DNA of 64,000 bases from UBA2779 sp965232165 (GCA_965232165.1 CBDDOY010000002.1:744001-808000); one strand, 5' to 3'; numbered from the stretch's first letter, positions 29,602-39,300 are shown. Program-made: numbers and translations. The notes: generated by a model not told the origin, from the letters alone.

Positions 29602-30058
29602 GTGAGCGATCTTTGGAGAACCGCCAGCCCTTGAAGTCAACAGTCCAGATATCTTTGGGAGCCAGCGCCTGATGAGGCGCATTGATTCGTTCCACAGGGG
29701 TTGTTTTACGGTATTTTCTTTCCTGGACAAACCCGCTTTTTTTCAAGACTCTTTTGACACTGCTCAATGAAATGGCATCATTGGCTCTGTTCAAATAAAG
29801 GGCATGAATTTTCTTCGGTCCCCGCCTGGGATGATCTTTCTTCAACCGGATAATCCTGCAGACAGCCGCTTCTTCCAGCTGATTCGGACTTACCCTGGGC
29901 TGTCGGGATTGATCTTCCAGCCCTTCAAAGCCGTCCTCTGTGAACCGGTTCATCCATTTGTAACCAGTTTTTCGGCTAATTCCGTACTCTAAGCATAAAC
30001 TGCTGAAGTTCTGCTTTCCCTGCTGAACTCGAATAACGAATTCTTCTTTCAAATCCAT
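29602..30058 (-). pseudogene. IS481-family transposase, N-terminal part, interrupted by IS1634
   Basis: From the ATG at 30058 (MDLKEEFVIRVQQGKQNF) the frame encodes the IS481-type double helix-turn-helix (SLCLEYGISRKTGYKWMNRF, LKKDHPRRGPKKIHALYL) and the beginning of the rve integrase core (PKDIWTVDFKGW, first catalytic Asp). The IS1634 copy then interrupts it. The remaining core is not visible beyond the IS. An alternative upstream start (MPWQERNT) lies in the same frame. The IS481-type terminal repeat follows at 30121. Confidence 0.8.
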
Positions 30059-30120
30059 GGTATTTCTCTCCTGCCAAGGCATGCTTCCACCTCCAAGGTG
30101 TTACCATGCTCGGCTAAAAG

Positions 30121-30510
30121 TGTTACCTATGTCCTGAACCTCGAGTGTTACCTATGTCCTGAACCTCGAGTGTTACCTATGTCCTGAACCTCGAGTGTTA
30201 CCTATGTCCTGAACCTCGAGTGTTACCTATGTCCTGAACCTCGAGTGTTACCTATGTCCTGAACCTCGAGTGTTACCTATGTCCTGAACCTCGAGTGTTA
30301 CCTATGTCCTGAACCTCGAGTGTTACCTATGTCCTGAACCTCGAGTGTTACCTATGTCCTGAACCTCGAGTGTTACCTATGTCCTGAACTTACCTATGTC
30401 CTGAACCTCGAGTGTTACCTATGTCCTGAACCTCGAGTGTTACCTATGTCCTGAACCTCGAGTGTTACCTATGTCCTGAACCTCGAGTGTTACCTATGTC
30501 CTGAACCTCC
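30121..30510. repeat. Tandem array, about 16 copies of a 25-bp IS481 terminal repeat
   Basis: The unit is TGTTACCTATGTCCTGAAC followed by CTCGAG, in near-perfect head-to-tail register from 30121 (starts every 25 bp to 30371). One shortened junction lies at 30371-30412, and copies follow from 30413, 30438, 30463 and 30488. The core is the terminal inverted repeat of the adjacent IS481-type element; CTCGAG is an XhoI-like palindrome. There are no unique spacers, so it is not a CRISPR array. Single related copies occur at 31920 and 55389. Confidence 0.9.
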
Positions 30511-30534
30511 GAACCTCGAGTGTGTTGAACCTAT

Positions 30535-31919
30535 GAGATATAATCAAAAGTTGTGGATGGGGTAAAAAAAGAGCAAATCCTTCTGTAAAATAATTGGTAA
30601 TAAAGCCAAACAGAAAGGAGATGCTCTATGGAAGAGTTTACAACAAACGGAAATGATTCGGAAGTGCTGAAAAGCGAAACAGAATCGGTTTTGGATCAGG
30701 TTTTGCGAGAGGGAGCCAGAAAGATGCTTATTCATGCCCTGGAGTTAGAAGTGGAAGACTACATCAATGCCCATAAACATGAGCGTGATCAGAATAATCA
30801 GCGCAAGGTTGTACGCAATGGTTACCACGCCCAACGAAAAATTGTGACAGGGGCTGGTCAAATGCAAATCAAGGTTCCAGGAGTGGATGACAGGAAATTA
30901 AAGAGCAAGCGAGAGGATCGCTTCACCAGTGCCATACTGCCAGCCTATATGCGCAGAACTCCCAGTATCGACAACCTTGTTCCGGCGCTGTACCTCAGTG
31001 GTGTGTCCACATCTGCTTTCCAGACAGCTCTTGCCTCGATTCTGGGTGAAGGTATTGCCGGACTGTCGGCGACGAACATAGTCCGCTTGAAAAGGTTCTG
31101 GGAAGATGAGTTTCTTCAGTGGGAGAAACGTGATTTGAAAGCTAAGGAATACGCCTACATCTGGGTGGACGGCATCTACTTCAATGTAAGGCTTGATGAT
31201 CAAAGGAGCTGCATTCTTGTAATCATGGGAGCTGACAGGGATGGGAAGAAGGAACTTCTAGCCGTCAGTGACGGATACAGGGAAAGCTCACAAAGCTGGA
31301 GGGAGATACTGCTCCAACTGAAAGCCCGGGGTCTCACCACCGCCCCCAGGCTGGCCATTGGGGATGGTGCGCTGGGTTTCTGGAATGCCCTGGATGAAAT
31401 CTTTCCCGAAACAAAAAAACAGCGTTGCTGGGTGCACAAGACAGCGAATGTGTTAAACAAAATGCCCAGGAATATCCAGGGCAAGGCCAAGTCAATGATT
31501 CATGAAATGTATATGGCAGATACCGGGCAGAATGCTCTTAAAGCCTATGACTTATTCATTGATTCCTTTCAGGCTAAATACCCCAGGGCCACCCAGTGTC
31601 TGGAAAAGGACAGGGAGAAGCTGTTCACGTTCTACAAATTTCCGGCGATGCACTGGACTCACATCAGGACGACCAACCCGATTGAGTCAACCTTTGCTAC
31701 TGTCCGCCTTAGAACGAAGAGAACCAGGGGCTGTGGTTCAAGGGTGGCAACATTAAGTATGGTTTGGAAGCTCTGCCTGGAGGCTGAAAAGAACTGGCGA
31801 AAGCTACGTGGATACAAGCTAATCCCCAGGGTTATTGAGGGTGTGTTTTGTAAAGATGGAGTCTTCAAGGAAGAGGCCGCGTGAAAAAAATGAATCCACA
31901 ACTATGTTGACAATAACTC
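30535..31919 (+). mobile_element. IS256-family insertion sequence, complete copy
   Basis: Imperfect terminal inverted repeats: GAGATATAATCAAAAGTTGT on the left, and on the right the inverse of GAGTTATTGTCAACATAGTT, both leading into GTTGTGGAT. A clean target duplication is not visible, because the left flank is repeat-array sequence. The copy is inverted relative to the one at 1-711. Confidence 0.85.
30628..31884 (+). CDS. IS256-family (Mutator-type) transposase
   Basis: An intact 418-residue transposase. The DDE residues are in AYIWVDGIYFNVRL (Asp), RLAIGDGALGFWNAL (Asp) and RTTNPIESTFATVRLRTKRTRG (Glu), all hallmarks of the family. CWVHKTANVLNKMP is the conserved helical region with C-x2-H. 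The start at 30628 follows AGAAAGGAGATGCTCT, and the full length matches the family (about 400 residues). It probably provides transposition activity for both copies here. Confidence 0.92.
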   Translation: MEEFTTNGNDSEVLKSETESVLDQVLREGARKMLIHALELEVEDYINAHKHERDQNNQRKVVRNGYHAQRKIVTGAGQMQIKVPGVDDRKLKSKREDRFTSAILPAYMRRTPSIDNLVPALYLSGVSTSAFQTALASILGEGIAGLSATNIVRLKRFWEDEFLQWEKRDLKAKEYAYIWVDGIYFNVRLDDQRSCILVIMGADRDGKKELLAVSDGYRESSQSWREILLQLKARGLTTAPRLAIGDGALGFWNALDEIFPETKKQRCWVHKTANVLNKMPRNIQGKAKSMIHEMYMADTGQNALKAYDLFIDSFQAKYPRATQCLEKDREKLFTFYKFPAMHWTHIRTTNPIESTFATVRLRTKRTRGCGSRVATLSMVWKLCLEAEKNWRKLRGYKLIPRVIEGVFCKDGVFKEEAA

Positions 31920-31942
31920 GTTACCTATGTCTTGACCCCTCC
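31920..31942. repeat. Isolated IS481-type terminal repeat remnant
   Basis: GTTACCTATGTCTTGACCCC directly abuts the IS256 right end. It is the same terminal repeat as in the 25-bp array and near 55389, in a variant with CTTG in place of CCTG. It suggests that the IS256 inserted into the IS481-related repeat region and that this is the far edge. Confidence 0.6.
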
Positions 31943-32005
31943 CCTATACTTCAGCGCTCATCCCTCATCATGAGGCGACACGGCCCCTTGAGCCGCTAGA
32001 GAATT

Positions 32006-32011
32006 TATAAT
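32006..32011 (+). promoter_or_regulatory. Candidate -10 element (TATAAT) for the purine operon
   Basis: A perfect TATAAT lies only 6 nt before the purB ATG at 32018. No Shine-Dalgarno is visible and no good -35 stands at 16-18 bp, so this may be chance, or it could give a leaderless or very short-leader mRNA. An in-frame ATG at 32024 is the alternative start. Confidence 0.25.
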
Positions 32012-32017
32012 ACAGTC

Positions 32018-33442
32018 ATGTTCATGGAACCGAGGGATCCCTATCTCAATCTATCCCCCCTAGATCATCGCTATTGGCAGTCTAATGAAGCACTGTTCGA
32101 GAAACTGGCCGAGACACTCAGCGAAAGAGCGGCTGTCCGATATTGTGTCAGGGCTGAGACGGCCCTGCTCAAAATACACATCCGCTCCCAGTTCGCCGCC
32201 GATGTCGGCCTCTTACAGAGAATCGAAGGGCTTGAGAAAACCATCACGCCGGAAGAAGTAAGCATGGAAGAAGAAACCACCCAACACAATATCCGCGCGT
32301 TGGTGAATGTCATCCAGAGGCATATTCCCAGCGAGTTGGCCCCCTGGGTGCATCTTGGTGCGACTTCGGCCGATATTCTTGATACTGCGGCGGCGATGAG
32401 AGTCAGGGATGTCATGATTCAAACCGTCATCCCTCTGATTCTTGATCTTCTGGACAGCCTTATTGAACTTGGTGACCGGAATACCGCCGTCCCGCAAGCG
32501 GGGAGAACTCATGGACAGTTAGCAGTTCCCATAACCTTTGGTTTTGCGCTCGCCGAGTATATCTCCCGCATTGGGCAATCAGTTTCCAGCCTAAACAAAC
32601 TGAGCCGGGATTTAAGAGGGAAACTCTCCGGTGCGGTGGGCGCCTATAATGCGACAGGCATCATTTCAGGAGATCCGCAAGTTCTCGAATCGGCATATCT
32701 TGAGGAGCTTGGTCTCAAATGCGCCGATTATGCGAACCAACTTGTCGAACCAGAACACCTCTTAAGGCTTTTATTGGAAATCAATGTCTGTTTCGGTGTC
32801 GTCGCGAATTTAGCCGATGATTTGAGACATCTGCAGCGCAGTGAAATTGGCGAGGTGAGTGAATCATTCGGCATAGGCCAGGTCGGATCGTCAACCATGC
32901 CTCATAAACACAATCCATGGAATTGCGAACATGTGAAAAGCATGTGGAAGGCCTTTGCCCCAAGGGTAATGACTTTCTTCATGGATCAGATATCCGAACA
33001 TCAGCGGGATCTGAGCAATTCGGCATCCTCCCGTTTTGTCTTCGAGTATATCGCCGGATTCTCTGCCGCCATGTCTCGGATGCGGAAGGTTATGGCGCGA
33101 TTACAGGTGCACGGCGACAGGATGCAGGCCAATCTTCGGCTCATAGGGGATGCCATCCTTGCCGAACCCACTTATATCCTCCTCGCCATGGCTGGATTCT
33201 CCAACGCCCATGAAATCATCCGCAGGGTGACCCTGGAAGCCAAATCGAAAGGCATGACTCTCAAGGATATCTTGAAGCAAAACAAAGAGGTCTGGGCCGC
33301 CATCAGCAATCGAATCGATGCCGAGTCCTTCTATTCTAACCCCGCTTCTTACTGCGGTATCGCCGAAAAAAAAGCGCATCAATTAATTCTCAAGTATAAG
33401 AAGCTATCGGAATCCATCAGAGGAGGGGAGATGCCCCAATGA
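32018..33442 (+). CDS. purB: Adenylosuccinate lyase
   Basis: A 474-residue member of the fumarase/aspartase superfamily. It cleaves adenylosuccinate to AMP plus fumarate, and SAICAR to AICAR. The signature loop GSSTMPHKHNPWNCE (about residues 291-305) and the histidine-containing AGRTHGQLAVPITFG (about residues 162-176) are present. The start is 32018 or the ATG two codons later. The stop overlaps guaB by ATGA. It is the first gene of a five-gene purine block. The catalytic Ser loop, His and overall length fit an active enzyme. Confidence 0.95.
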   Translation: MFMEPRDPYLNLSPLDHRYWQSNEALFEKLAETLSERAAVRYCVRAETALLKIHIRSQFAADVGLLQRIEGLEKTITPEEVSMEEETTQHNIRALVNVIQRHIPSELAPWVHLGATSADILDTAAAMRVRDVMIQTVIPLILDLLDSLIELGDRNTAVPQAGRTHGQLAVPITFGFALAEYISRIGQSVSSLNKLSRDLRGKLSGAVGAYNATGIISGDPQVLESAYLEELGLKCADYANQLVEPEHLLRLLLEINVCFGVVANLADDLRHLQRSEIGEVSESFGIGQVGSSTMPHKHNPWNCEHVKSMWKAFAPRVMTFFMDQISEHQRDLSNSASSRFVFEYIAGFSAAMSRMRKVMARLQVHGDRMQANLRLIGDAILAEPTYILLAMAGFSNAHEIIRRVTLEAKSKGMTLKDILKQNKEVWAAISNRIDAESFYSNPASYCGIAEKKAHQLILKYKKLSESIRGGEMPQ

Positions 33443-34878
33443 CTATACAAGAATCCATGAGTTATGATGATGTCCTGCTAATGCCGGGCTATTCCGAAGT
33501 ATTGCCGGGAAATGCCGACGTGAGCACCTGGATAGCCCCGGGACTGAAGCTCAGTATTCCGGTGCTTTCGGCCGCCATGGACACCGTAACCGAAGAAGAT
33601 ATGGCCATTGCCATGGCCCTCCATGGCGGTGCCGGAGTCATTCACCGCAATCTCTCGCCTGAACAACAAGCCCGACATGTGTCAAGAACTAAGCGCTTCC
33701 TCAACTGGGTTATTGATGATCCTGTAACGATTCAGACAGGGATTGTTCTCAGTGATGTGAGAAAGATCATGGATGAAACCGGCGTTACAGGCCTGCCGGT
33801 CTTAAGTCAGAATAAGTTGGTAGGCATCATCACGAAGCGTGACCTCAAATTCAATTCCCGCCCCAACGACCTCGTGGACGATGTTATGACAAAGAATCTC
33901 ATCCTCGAAACCGGCACGCCCAGCGAGGAGAGAGCCAGGGAGAAGTTTGATAAACACCGCATCGAAAAACTCCCGGTCGTAGATAGAGAAGGCATTTTGA
34001 CCGGTCTGATTACCGTGCGCGATATGGAGAAAAAACGTGATTATCCCAATGCTGCTTTGGATAAAACCGGAAGTCTCATAGCCGGAGCGGCCGTAAGTCC
34101 GAGCGACTGGAAGACAAGACTGCCCTTGCTTCTTGCCGCAAAGGTTGACTTTGCCGTAATGGATACTGCTCATGGCAGTTCCGCCGAAGTGTTGACAGCC
34201 ATCGCCGAGATCAAAAAAACCTGGCCGAATTTGCCTTTGATCGGCGGGAACATTGCTGATGGAGACGGTGCTCAGCGCCTGATCGATGCTGGTGCCGATG
34301 TGGTGAAAGTGGGAGTAGGCCCTGGGTCTATCTGCACCACTCGGGTTGTCACCGGAATCGGTGTGCCGCAGTTTTCGGCGGTCGCCAATGCGGTGGAGGT
34401 CTGCGACCGGCATGACATCCCCGTCATCGCCGATGGCGGCATCAAATACTCCGGTGATATTGTCAAAGCCATCGGAGCCGGGGCATCCGCTGTGATGATA
34501 GGAAATCTCTTAGCCGGGCTGAAGGAATCACCCGGGAAGGAGATAATCTATGAGGGGAGAATCTTCAAGACCTACAGGGGCATGGGCTCAATCAGCGCCA
34601 TCCAATCCGGCGGCGGGGATAGGTACCGAATGGCCGAAGATGAGGCTCCGGTGCCCGAGGGCATAGAAGGTCGCGTTCCCTACAGGGGGGAACTGAAACC
34701 CTATCTCCATCAACTGATTACCGGATTGAAAAAGGGCATGGGTTACACCGGCTGTGCAACCTTAGATTCCTTGATGAAATACCGCCGTTTCATAAAGATA
34801 ACCCCGGCGGGTCTGCATGAGAGTCATCCCCATGATGTGAGCATCACTCAGGAAGCACCGAATTATACTCGAAGTTAA
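33439..34878 (+). CDS. guaB: Inosine-5'-monophosphate dehydrogenase
   Basis: A 479-residue IMP dehydrogenase. It oxidises IMP to XMP with NAD+, the committed step to GMP. Two CBS motifs lie at about residues 92-190 (MDETGVTGLPVLSQNKLVGIITKRDL and FDKHRIEKLPVVDREGILTGLITVRD). The catalytic Cys lies in GPGSICTTRVVTGIG and the phosphate-binding loop in IADGGIKYSGDIVKAIGAGA. The flap follows (YRGMGSISA). It is coupled to purB by ATGA. Supplies XMP to GuaA two genes downstream. Confidence 0.95.
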   Translation: MTIQESMSYDDVLLMPGYSEVLPGNADVSTWIAPGLKLSIPVLSAAMDTVTEEDMAIAMALHGGAGVIHRNLSPEQQARHVSRTKRFLNWVIDDPVTIQTGIVLSDVRKIMDETGVTGLPVLSQNKLVGIITKRDLKFNSRPNDLVDDVMTKNLILETGTPSEERAREKFDKHRIEKLPVVDREGILTGLITVRDMEKKRDYPNAALDKTGSLIAGAAVSPSDWKTRLPLLLAAKVDFAVMDTAHGSSAEVLTAIAEIKKTWPNLPLIGGNIADGDGAQRLIDAGADVVKVGVGPGSICTTRVVTGIGVPQFSAVANAVEVCDRHDIPVIADGGIKYSGDIVKAIGAGASAVMIGNLLAGLKESPGKEIIYEGRIFKTYRGMGSISAIQSGGGDRYRMAEDEAPVPEGIEGRVPYRGELKPYLHQLITGLKKGMGYTGCATLDSLMKYRRFIKITPAGLHESHPHDVSITQEAPNYTRS

Positions 34879-34888
34879 AGGAGTAATC

Positions 34889-36118
34889 ATGAATCTAGCT
34901 ATTGTGGGCGCCCAATGGGGTGATGAAGGAAAGGGAAAGATGGTGGATTACCTCTCTAAGCAGGCGGACATCATCGTTCGATTTTCCGGCGGGGCAAATG
35001 CGGGACATACCATTAAGGCAGACGGCATAACATTGGCCCTTCACCTTATACCGGCCGGCATCATATCGGGAAATACAATCGCCGTATTGGGCAGCGGTAT
35101 GGTGATTGATCCCCAAGCCATGTTCGAGGAACTGGCCGATTTGACAGTCCGTGGCATTGATTGGGAAGGGAGGGTGATTGTTTCCGACCGGGCCCATCTT
35201 GTTCTTCCCAAGTATAAACACGAAGACAAGAGCAACGACGAGCAGCGGCCCCGGCCCATTGGCACGACGGGACGAGGCATAGGAGTCGCCTATGGCAAGA
35301 AAGCCTCCCGGGACGGCATTAGAATCGTCGATATGTGGGACCCCGTAATCTGGGGATCCCTAAGTCCATCGGAAAGAGACTGGCTTGAGCCGTATAAAGA
35401 CAGGATAGCATCGATGAAGGTTAATCTCGCCGCCTATATGATGGCTGCTAAGGGAAAAAAGATACTTCTCGAGGGTGCCCAGGGAACTCTCTTAGACTTG
35501 GATCATGGCACATACCCCTATGTTTCCTCCGCTATCTCTACCAGTGCGGGCGCGGCAATCGGCGCCGCTATCGGACCGCGCAGCATTCACCGATGTCTGG
35601 GGGTATTCAAAGCCTATCAGACAAGGGTGGGAAACGGTCCCTTCCCGACGGAAATGATCGGCAAAGAGGATTCAGTCATTGGCCATCAACTCAGAACGCT
35701 GGGAAATGAATACGGAGCGACCACCGGCCGTCCGAGGCGCATCGGCTATCTTGATCTCGTAGCCCTAAGGTATGCGGGCTGGGTGAACAGTCTTGACGGA
35801 CTCATCCTGTCGCATCTGAATCTGTACGACGGTTTTGAATTCGTTCGAGTGTGCACGGCGTATGAACTCGGCGGAGAGAAGATCCAGAATTTCCCTTCCA
35901 ATACGGTGGAATTAGAGGCCGCAACACCTGTGTACAGAACCTTCCCCGGCTGGTCTGGCGCAGTCTCAAAGGCCCGAAGCTGGGATGAATTGCCCAGAGG
36001 GGCCCGGGATGTTATCGAATTCATCGAAGAATACACCGATGTACCGGTGACGGGCTTCTCCGTCGGCCCTTTAAGAGATGAAACCTTCATGCGGGAAGAA
36101 GTGTGGACAGCATCCTAA
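34889..36118 (+). CDS. purA: Adenylosuccinate synthetase
   Basis: A 409-residue GTP-dependent enzyme that joins IMP and aspartate to adenylosuccinate, the substrate of PurB. The N-terminal P-loop WGDEGKGKMVDYLS (about 9-22), the catalytic FSGGANAGHTIKADG region and the GTTGRGIGVAYGKKASRDGIRI loop are present. AAAGGAG lies 6 nt upstream of the ATG. The 3' end overlaps the guaA start by 16 bp. With guaB it sets the AMP/GMP branch from IMP. Confidence 0.95.
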   Translation: MNLAIVGAQWGDEGKGKMVDYLSKQADIIVRFSGGANAGHTIKADGITLALHLIPAGIISGNTIAVLGSGMVIDPQAMFEELADLTVRGIDWEGRVIVSDRAHLVLPKYKHEDKSNDEQRPRPIGTTGRGIGVAYGKKASRDGIRIVDMWDPVIWGSLSPSERDWLEPYKDRIASMKVNLAAYMMAAKGKKILLEGAQGTLLDLDHGTYPYVSSAISTSAGAAIGAAIGPRSIHRCLGVFKAYQTRVGNGPFPTEMIGKEDSVIGHQLRTLGNEYGATTGRPRRIGYLDLVALRYAGWVNSLDGLILSHLNLYDGFEFVRVCTAYELGGEKIQNFPSNTVELEAATPVYRTFPGWSGAVSKARSWDELPRGARDVIEFIEEYTDVPVTGFSVGPLRDETFMREEVWTAS

Positions 36119-37653
36119 TACTCGATTTTGGAGGGCAGACGACACAGCTCATCGGCAGACGGATTCGAAGTTTCGGTGTTTTTTCAGAGATTGCGCCGGG
36201 TAATGGCCGACTTGCCGACATACTTCACGGCGATGTGAAGGGCATCATACTCTCCGGTTCTCCTTATTCCTCATTGAATGAAGATGCTCCGGTTCCCGAT
36301 GAGGCCATTCTCGACTGCGGCTTGCCCATACTCGGCATTTGCTATGGATTCCAACAGATCGCCCTCCGAAGCGGCGGAAAAGTGGAGGCCGGAACGGTTC
36401 GGGAATATGGCCGCTCCCGCGTCAGTCATGATGCCAGCGACACCCTGCTTACCGGCGTGCCAAGGAATTTCCTGTCCTGGATGAGTCATGGCGATGGCGT
36501 AAGCAAGGCGGGTGAGAAATTCGAGGTGATCGCCAGGAGCAAACAGGGGCATGTCGCCGCCGCGAGGCATGTAGCAAAGAGCATCTGGGGAGTTCAATTT
36601 CATCCGGAGGCAAGCCACTGCGAGTACGGCAGTCAGATACTCGAAAATTTCGCCATCGAAATCTGCCGGGCTAAGAAGGAATGGACTCTGGAAAGGTATC
36701 TTGAAACGAAGATACAAGATATCAGGCATTCTGTCGGTATAAGGGATGTCCTTCTGCTCATCTCCGGCGGGGTTGATTCAACCGTTGTGGCCGCACTTCT
36801 CCTTGCCGCCTTGCCCCGAAACAGGGTGCACCTCATGCACATAGACACCGGATTGATGAGGAAGGACGAATCATCCGAGGTGATGGAAAGCCTAAAAAAA
36901 CTTGGGGCCGAGCATTTGCACTTTGTCGATGCCGCAGATAGATTCCTCTCGGCCCTGGCAGGCCTTGAGGATTCTGAGCAGAAACGGAAGATTATCGGAG
37001 ATACCTTCATCAGGGTACAGGAGGAGGAAATAGACCGGCATCTGAGAGGGGGTTTTTTGTTGGCGCAGGGCACGCTGTACACGGATCTCATCGAGTCCGG
37101 TCATGGGGTGGGACAGCACGCCCAAATGATAAAAAGCCATCACAATGTCGGCACTCCCCTGGTTGAGGCGAAACGGAGGGCAGGGGAATTACTCGAACCG
37201 CTGAGTCAGCTTTACAAAGACGAAGTCAGGCAGCTTGGCGAACTCATCGGCCTGCCCCAAGACATGGTCCATAGGCATCCGTTCCCTGGGCCTGGCCTGG
37301 GCATTCGCATCATCAGGAGTATAACCGGGGAAAAAATCAAGATGCTTCAGGAGGCCGATGCCATCTACATTCAGGAACTCAAGGCGAGGGGATTGTATGA
37401 TAAAATATGGCAGGCTTTCTGTGTGCTTCTGCCAGTGCGATCAGTCGGTGTTATCGGCGATGCTCGGGATTATGCCCATGTATTAGCACTCAGGGCCGTC
37501 GTCAGTCATGACGGCATGACGGCCGATGTCTTCCAGTTTCCCACTGACGATCTGCTGGAAATTTCCGCCAGAATCACCAATGAGGTTCCAGGCATAGGCC
37601 GGGTGGTATATGATGTTTCATCCAAACCCCCGGCCACCATAGAATGGGAGTAA
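36103..37653 (+). CDS. guaA: GMP synthase (glutamine-hydrolysing)
   Basis: A 516-residue two-domain enzyme converting XMP to GMP. The class-I amidotransferase domain has Cys in LGICYGFQQIA and His/Glu in GVQFHPEASH. The ATP pyrophosphatase P-loop is LLISGGVDSTVVAALL (about residues 220-235). The C-terminal dimer domain has VFQFPTDDLLEISARITNEVPGIGRVVYDVSSKPPATIEWE. The GTG start at 36103 gives MDSILILDFGGQTTQ, the usual beginning, and overlaps purA. Length is normal. Confidence 0.95.
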   Translation: MDSILILDFGGQTTQLIGRRIRSFGVFSEIAPGNGRLADILHGDVKGIILSGSPYSSLNEDAPVPDEAILDCGLPILGICYGFQQIALRSGGKVEAGTVREYGRSRVSHDASDTLLTGVPRNFLSWMSHGDGVSKAGEKFEVIARSKQGHVAAARHVAKSIWGVQFHPEASHCEYGSQILENFAIEICRAKKEWTLERYLETKIQDIRHSVGIRDVLLLISGGVDSTVVAALLLAALPRNRVHLMHIDTGLMRKDESSEVMESLKKLGAEHLHFVDAADRFLSALAGLEDSEQKRKIIGDTFIRVQEEEIDRHLRGGFLLAQGTLYTDLIESGHGVGQHAQMIKSHHNVGTPLVEAKRRAGELLEPLSQLYKDEVRQLGELIGLPQDMVHRHPFPGPGLGIRIIRSITGEKIKMLQEADAIYIQELKARGLYDKIWQAFCVLLPVRSVGVIGDARDYAHVLALRAVVSHDGMTADVFQFPTDDLLEISARITNEVPGIGRVVYDVSSKPPATIEWE

Positions 37654-37680
37654 TAGCAGTTACCTATACAGGAGGATTTT

Positions 37681-38394
37681 ATGAGTACACATATCGGGGC
37701 GCCGGAGGGTGCCGTAGCAGCTCGGGTGTTATTGCCCGGCGACCCTTTAAGGGCGAAATTTATCGCAGAGAAATACTTGGAAAACCCTCAGTGTCACAAT
37801 GAGGTTCGAGGCATGTTGGGATATACCGGCAAGTACAAGGGTTATGATATATCGGTACAGGGAACCGGCATGGGCATGCCATCCCACACAATCTATATTC
37901 ATGAGCTGATCAACTTCTACGGGGCAAGAAGCCTGATTCGCGTTGGTTCCTGCGGCTCCATGCAGGAATCAATCAAGGTGAGAGATGTTCTGATGGCCTT
38001 GAGCGCCTCCACCAATTCCGGCATGATGGCAGAACGGCTCAACGGCATAAACTATGCTCCGACAGCCGATTGGTCTCTGATTACATCGGCGGCCCACACC
38101 GCAGAAAGACTCGGCATCGCTCTGAAGGTGGGAAGCGTATTCTCTTCGGATACGTTTTACACTGAAAACCCCGATGCCTGGAAACTCCTGGCCAAACACG
38201 GCATGATGGCCGTAGAGATGGAGGCGGCGGCTCTCTACACGGCGGCCAGCCGTTTCCAGGTCAAGGCGCTCTGCCTGCTCACCGTCAGCGACAGCCTCGT
38301 TACCCGCGAGGAATGCACCGCGAAAGAGAGGGAGAAAAGCTTCACCCAGATGATGGAACTCGCCCTAGAAACCATAATTAACGTGGATGTGTAG
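37681..38394 (+). CDS. deoD: Purine nucleoside phosphorylase, DeoD type
   Basis: A 237-residue hexameric PNP that cleaves purine (deoxy)nucleosides with phosphate to base plus (deoxy)ribose-1-phosphate. Signatures: LPGDPLRAKFIAEKYL (phosphate loop), GTGMGMPSHTIYIHELI, RVGSCGSMQ, and VEMEAAALYTAA with the catalytic-site Glu; SDSLVTREECTAKER carries the catalytic Asp. GGAGG lies 6 nt upstream (ACAGGAGGATTTTATG). It ends the purine block and adds salvage to the interconversion enzymes. Confidence 0.93.
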   Translation: MSTHIGAPEGAVAARVLLPGDPLRAKFIAEKYLENPQCHNEVRGMLGYTGKYKGYDISVQGTGMGMPSHTIYIHELINFYGARSLIRVGSCGSMQESIKVRDVLMALSASTNSGMMAERLNGINYAPTADWSLITSAAHTAERLGIALKVGSVFSSDTFYTENPDAWKLLAKHGMMAVEMEAAALYTAASRFQVKALCLLTVSDSLVTREECTAKEREKSFTQMMELALETIINVDV

Positions 38395-38461
38395 GATGTC
38401 TATACATCGGCATACTTTGTCAGTGATTTGGGCGTTCCCCTCAGGCCCTCACGGCTGGTTC

Positions 38462-38845
38462 TAAAGGGAGGGGGGCTGTGTCAGAAACGCATCATCAACC
38501 GAACAAACAGTGATTCAATTGGTTATTTCTCGAAATCCTTTCGATTTTCAGCATCGGCCCGATAAATCGCCCACGGCAGATATCCGGCCAATATAGGCCA
38601 TAAATAAGGAACCACTTGAATACAGACTGAAAGCAAGACTGTTCACAAGCCTGAACGTCCCCATCACCCCATTTTACGCAGATTATACGCCATCATATAC
38701 AGCCTCCGCTTGCACTTTTTCCAATCCCCGCAGGTTGAAATGTGTGAATTTCCGGTTATATTCCATGTCTTCAAAAACGCTCTCAACTTCATTGCTTCGG
38801 CGTGAAAATAATCTCTGTCCCGTATTTCTCTGCAAACGTTTTTTT
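38462..38845 (-). pseudogene. IS1182-type transposase, C-terminal remnant
   Basis: On the minus strand, 38830 down to about 38670 encodes FSRRSNEVESVFEDMEYNRKF and FNLRGLEKVQAEA in one frame, and KKCKRRLYMMAYNLRKMG in another. This is the ending of IS1182/IS5-superfamily transposases, with the catalytic Glu region, broken by a frameshift. GGGGCTGTGTCAGAAACG at about 38472 resembles the terminal repeat of such elements. The rest of the transposase is missing or unrecognisable. Confidence 0.6.
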
Positions 38846-39300
38846 GCCCTTTTCTATTGACAGCGAAAATGCCGATTTTTTCCCAGACTTCTGGAATCCT
38901 TATACAATGCCCAGAAGCTTAGTGTTGAGGTATGTCTGGTGAGAAAACAAGTTACGGAATGTTCCAAAACCTTCTCTGCACGGGTTTGCTCCAACTTCGG
39001 CTTAATCGGGCTGAATAACTGGAAATTCCATAAATTTCATCCATGGCGGTCTCCAATGAGGCCCGGTGCGATCAGTCTGTCAATTCTTTTCCTGACTGAA
39101 GGTTAGGCGGATTCAAGAAGTCCCGGACCGCCGCGAATTTATTTTATGGAAACAACCACATTCTTCGGGGCACTATATACAGGCTTCCGATTTTGAAACG
39201 AGTTCAGAAAGACATACTGGGATATTTACAATCCACATTTCCCTTTTGGGATGGTTTAACGGCAACGCCGGGCCGGGGATAACCGGCAGGTCCTGGCGTT
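38846..39300. other. Intergenic, probable decayed IS sequence
   Basis: About 450 bp with no sustained frame. Fragments on the minus strand may continue the IS1182-type remnant, but I could not align them convincingly. Short GC-rich palindromic text (CGCCGGGCCGGGGATAACCGGC) occurs near 39270. Confidence 0.3.

Noticed and set aside
30121..30510. Regular 25-bp repeats as a CRISPR array
   Set aside because: The repeats are contiguous with no unique spacers, and no cas genes are present; the unit is an IS481 terminal repeat.
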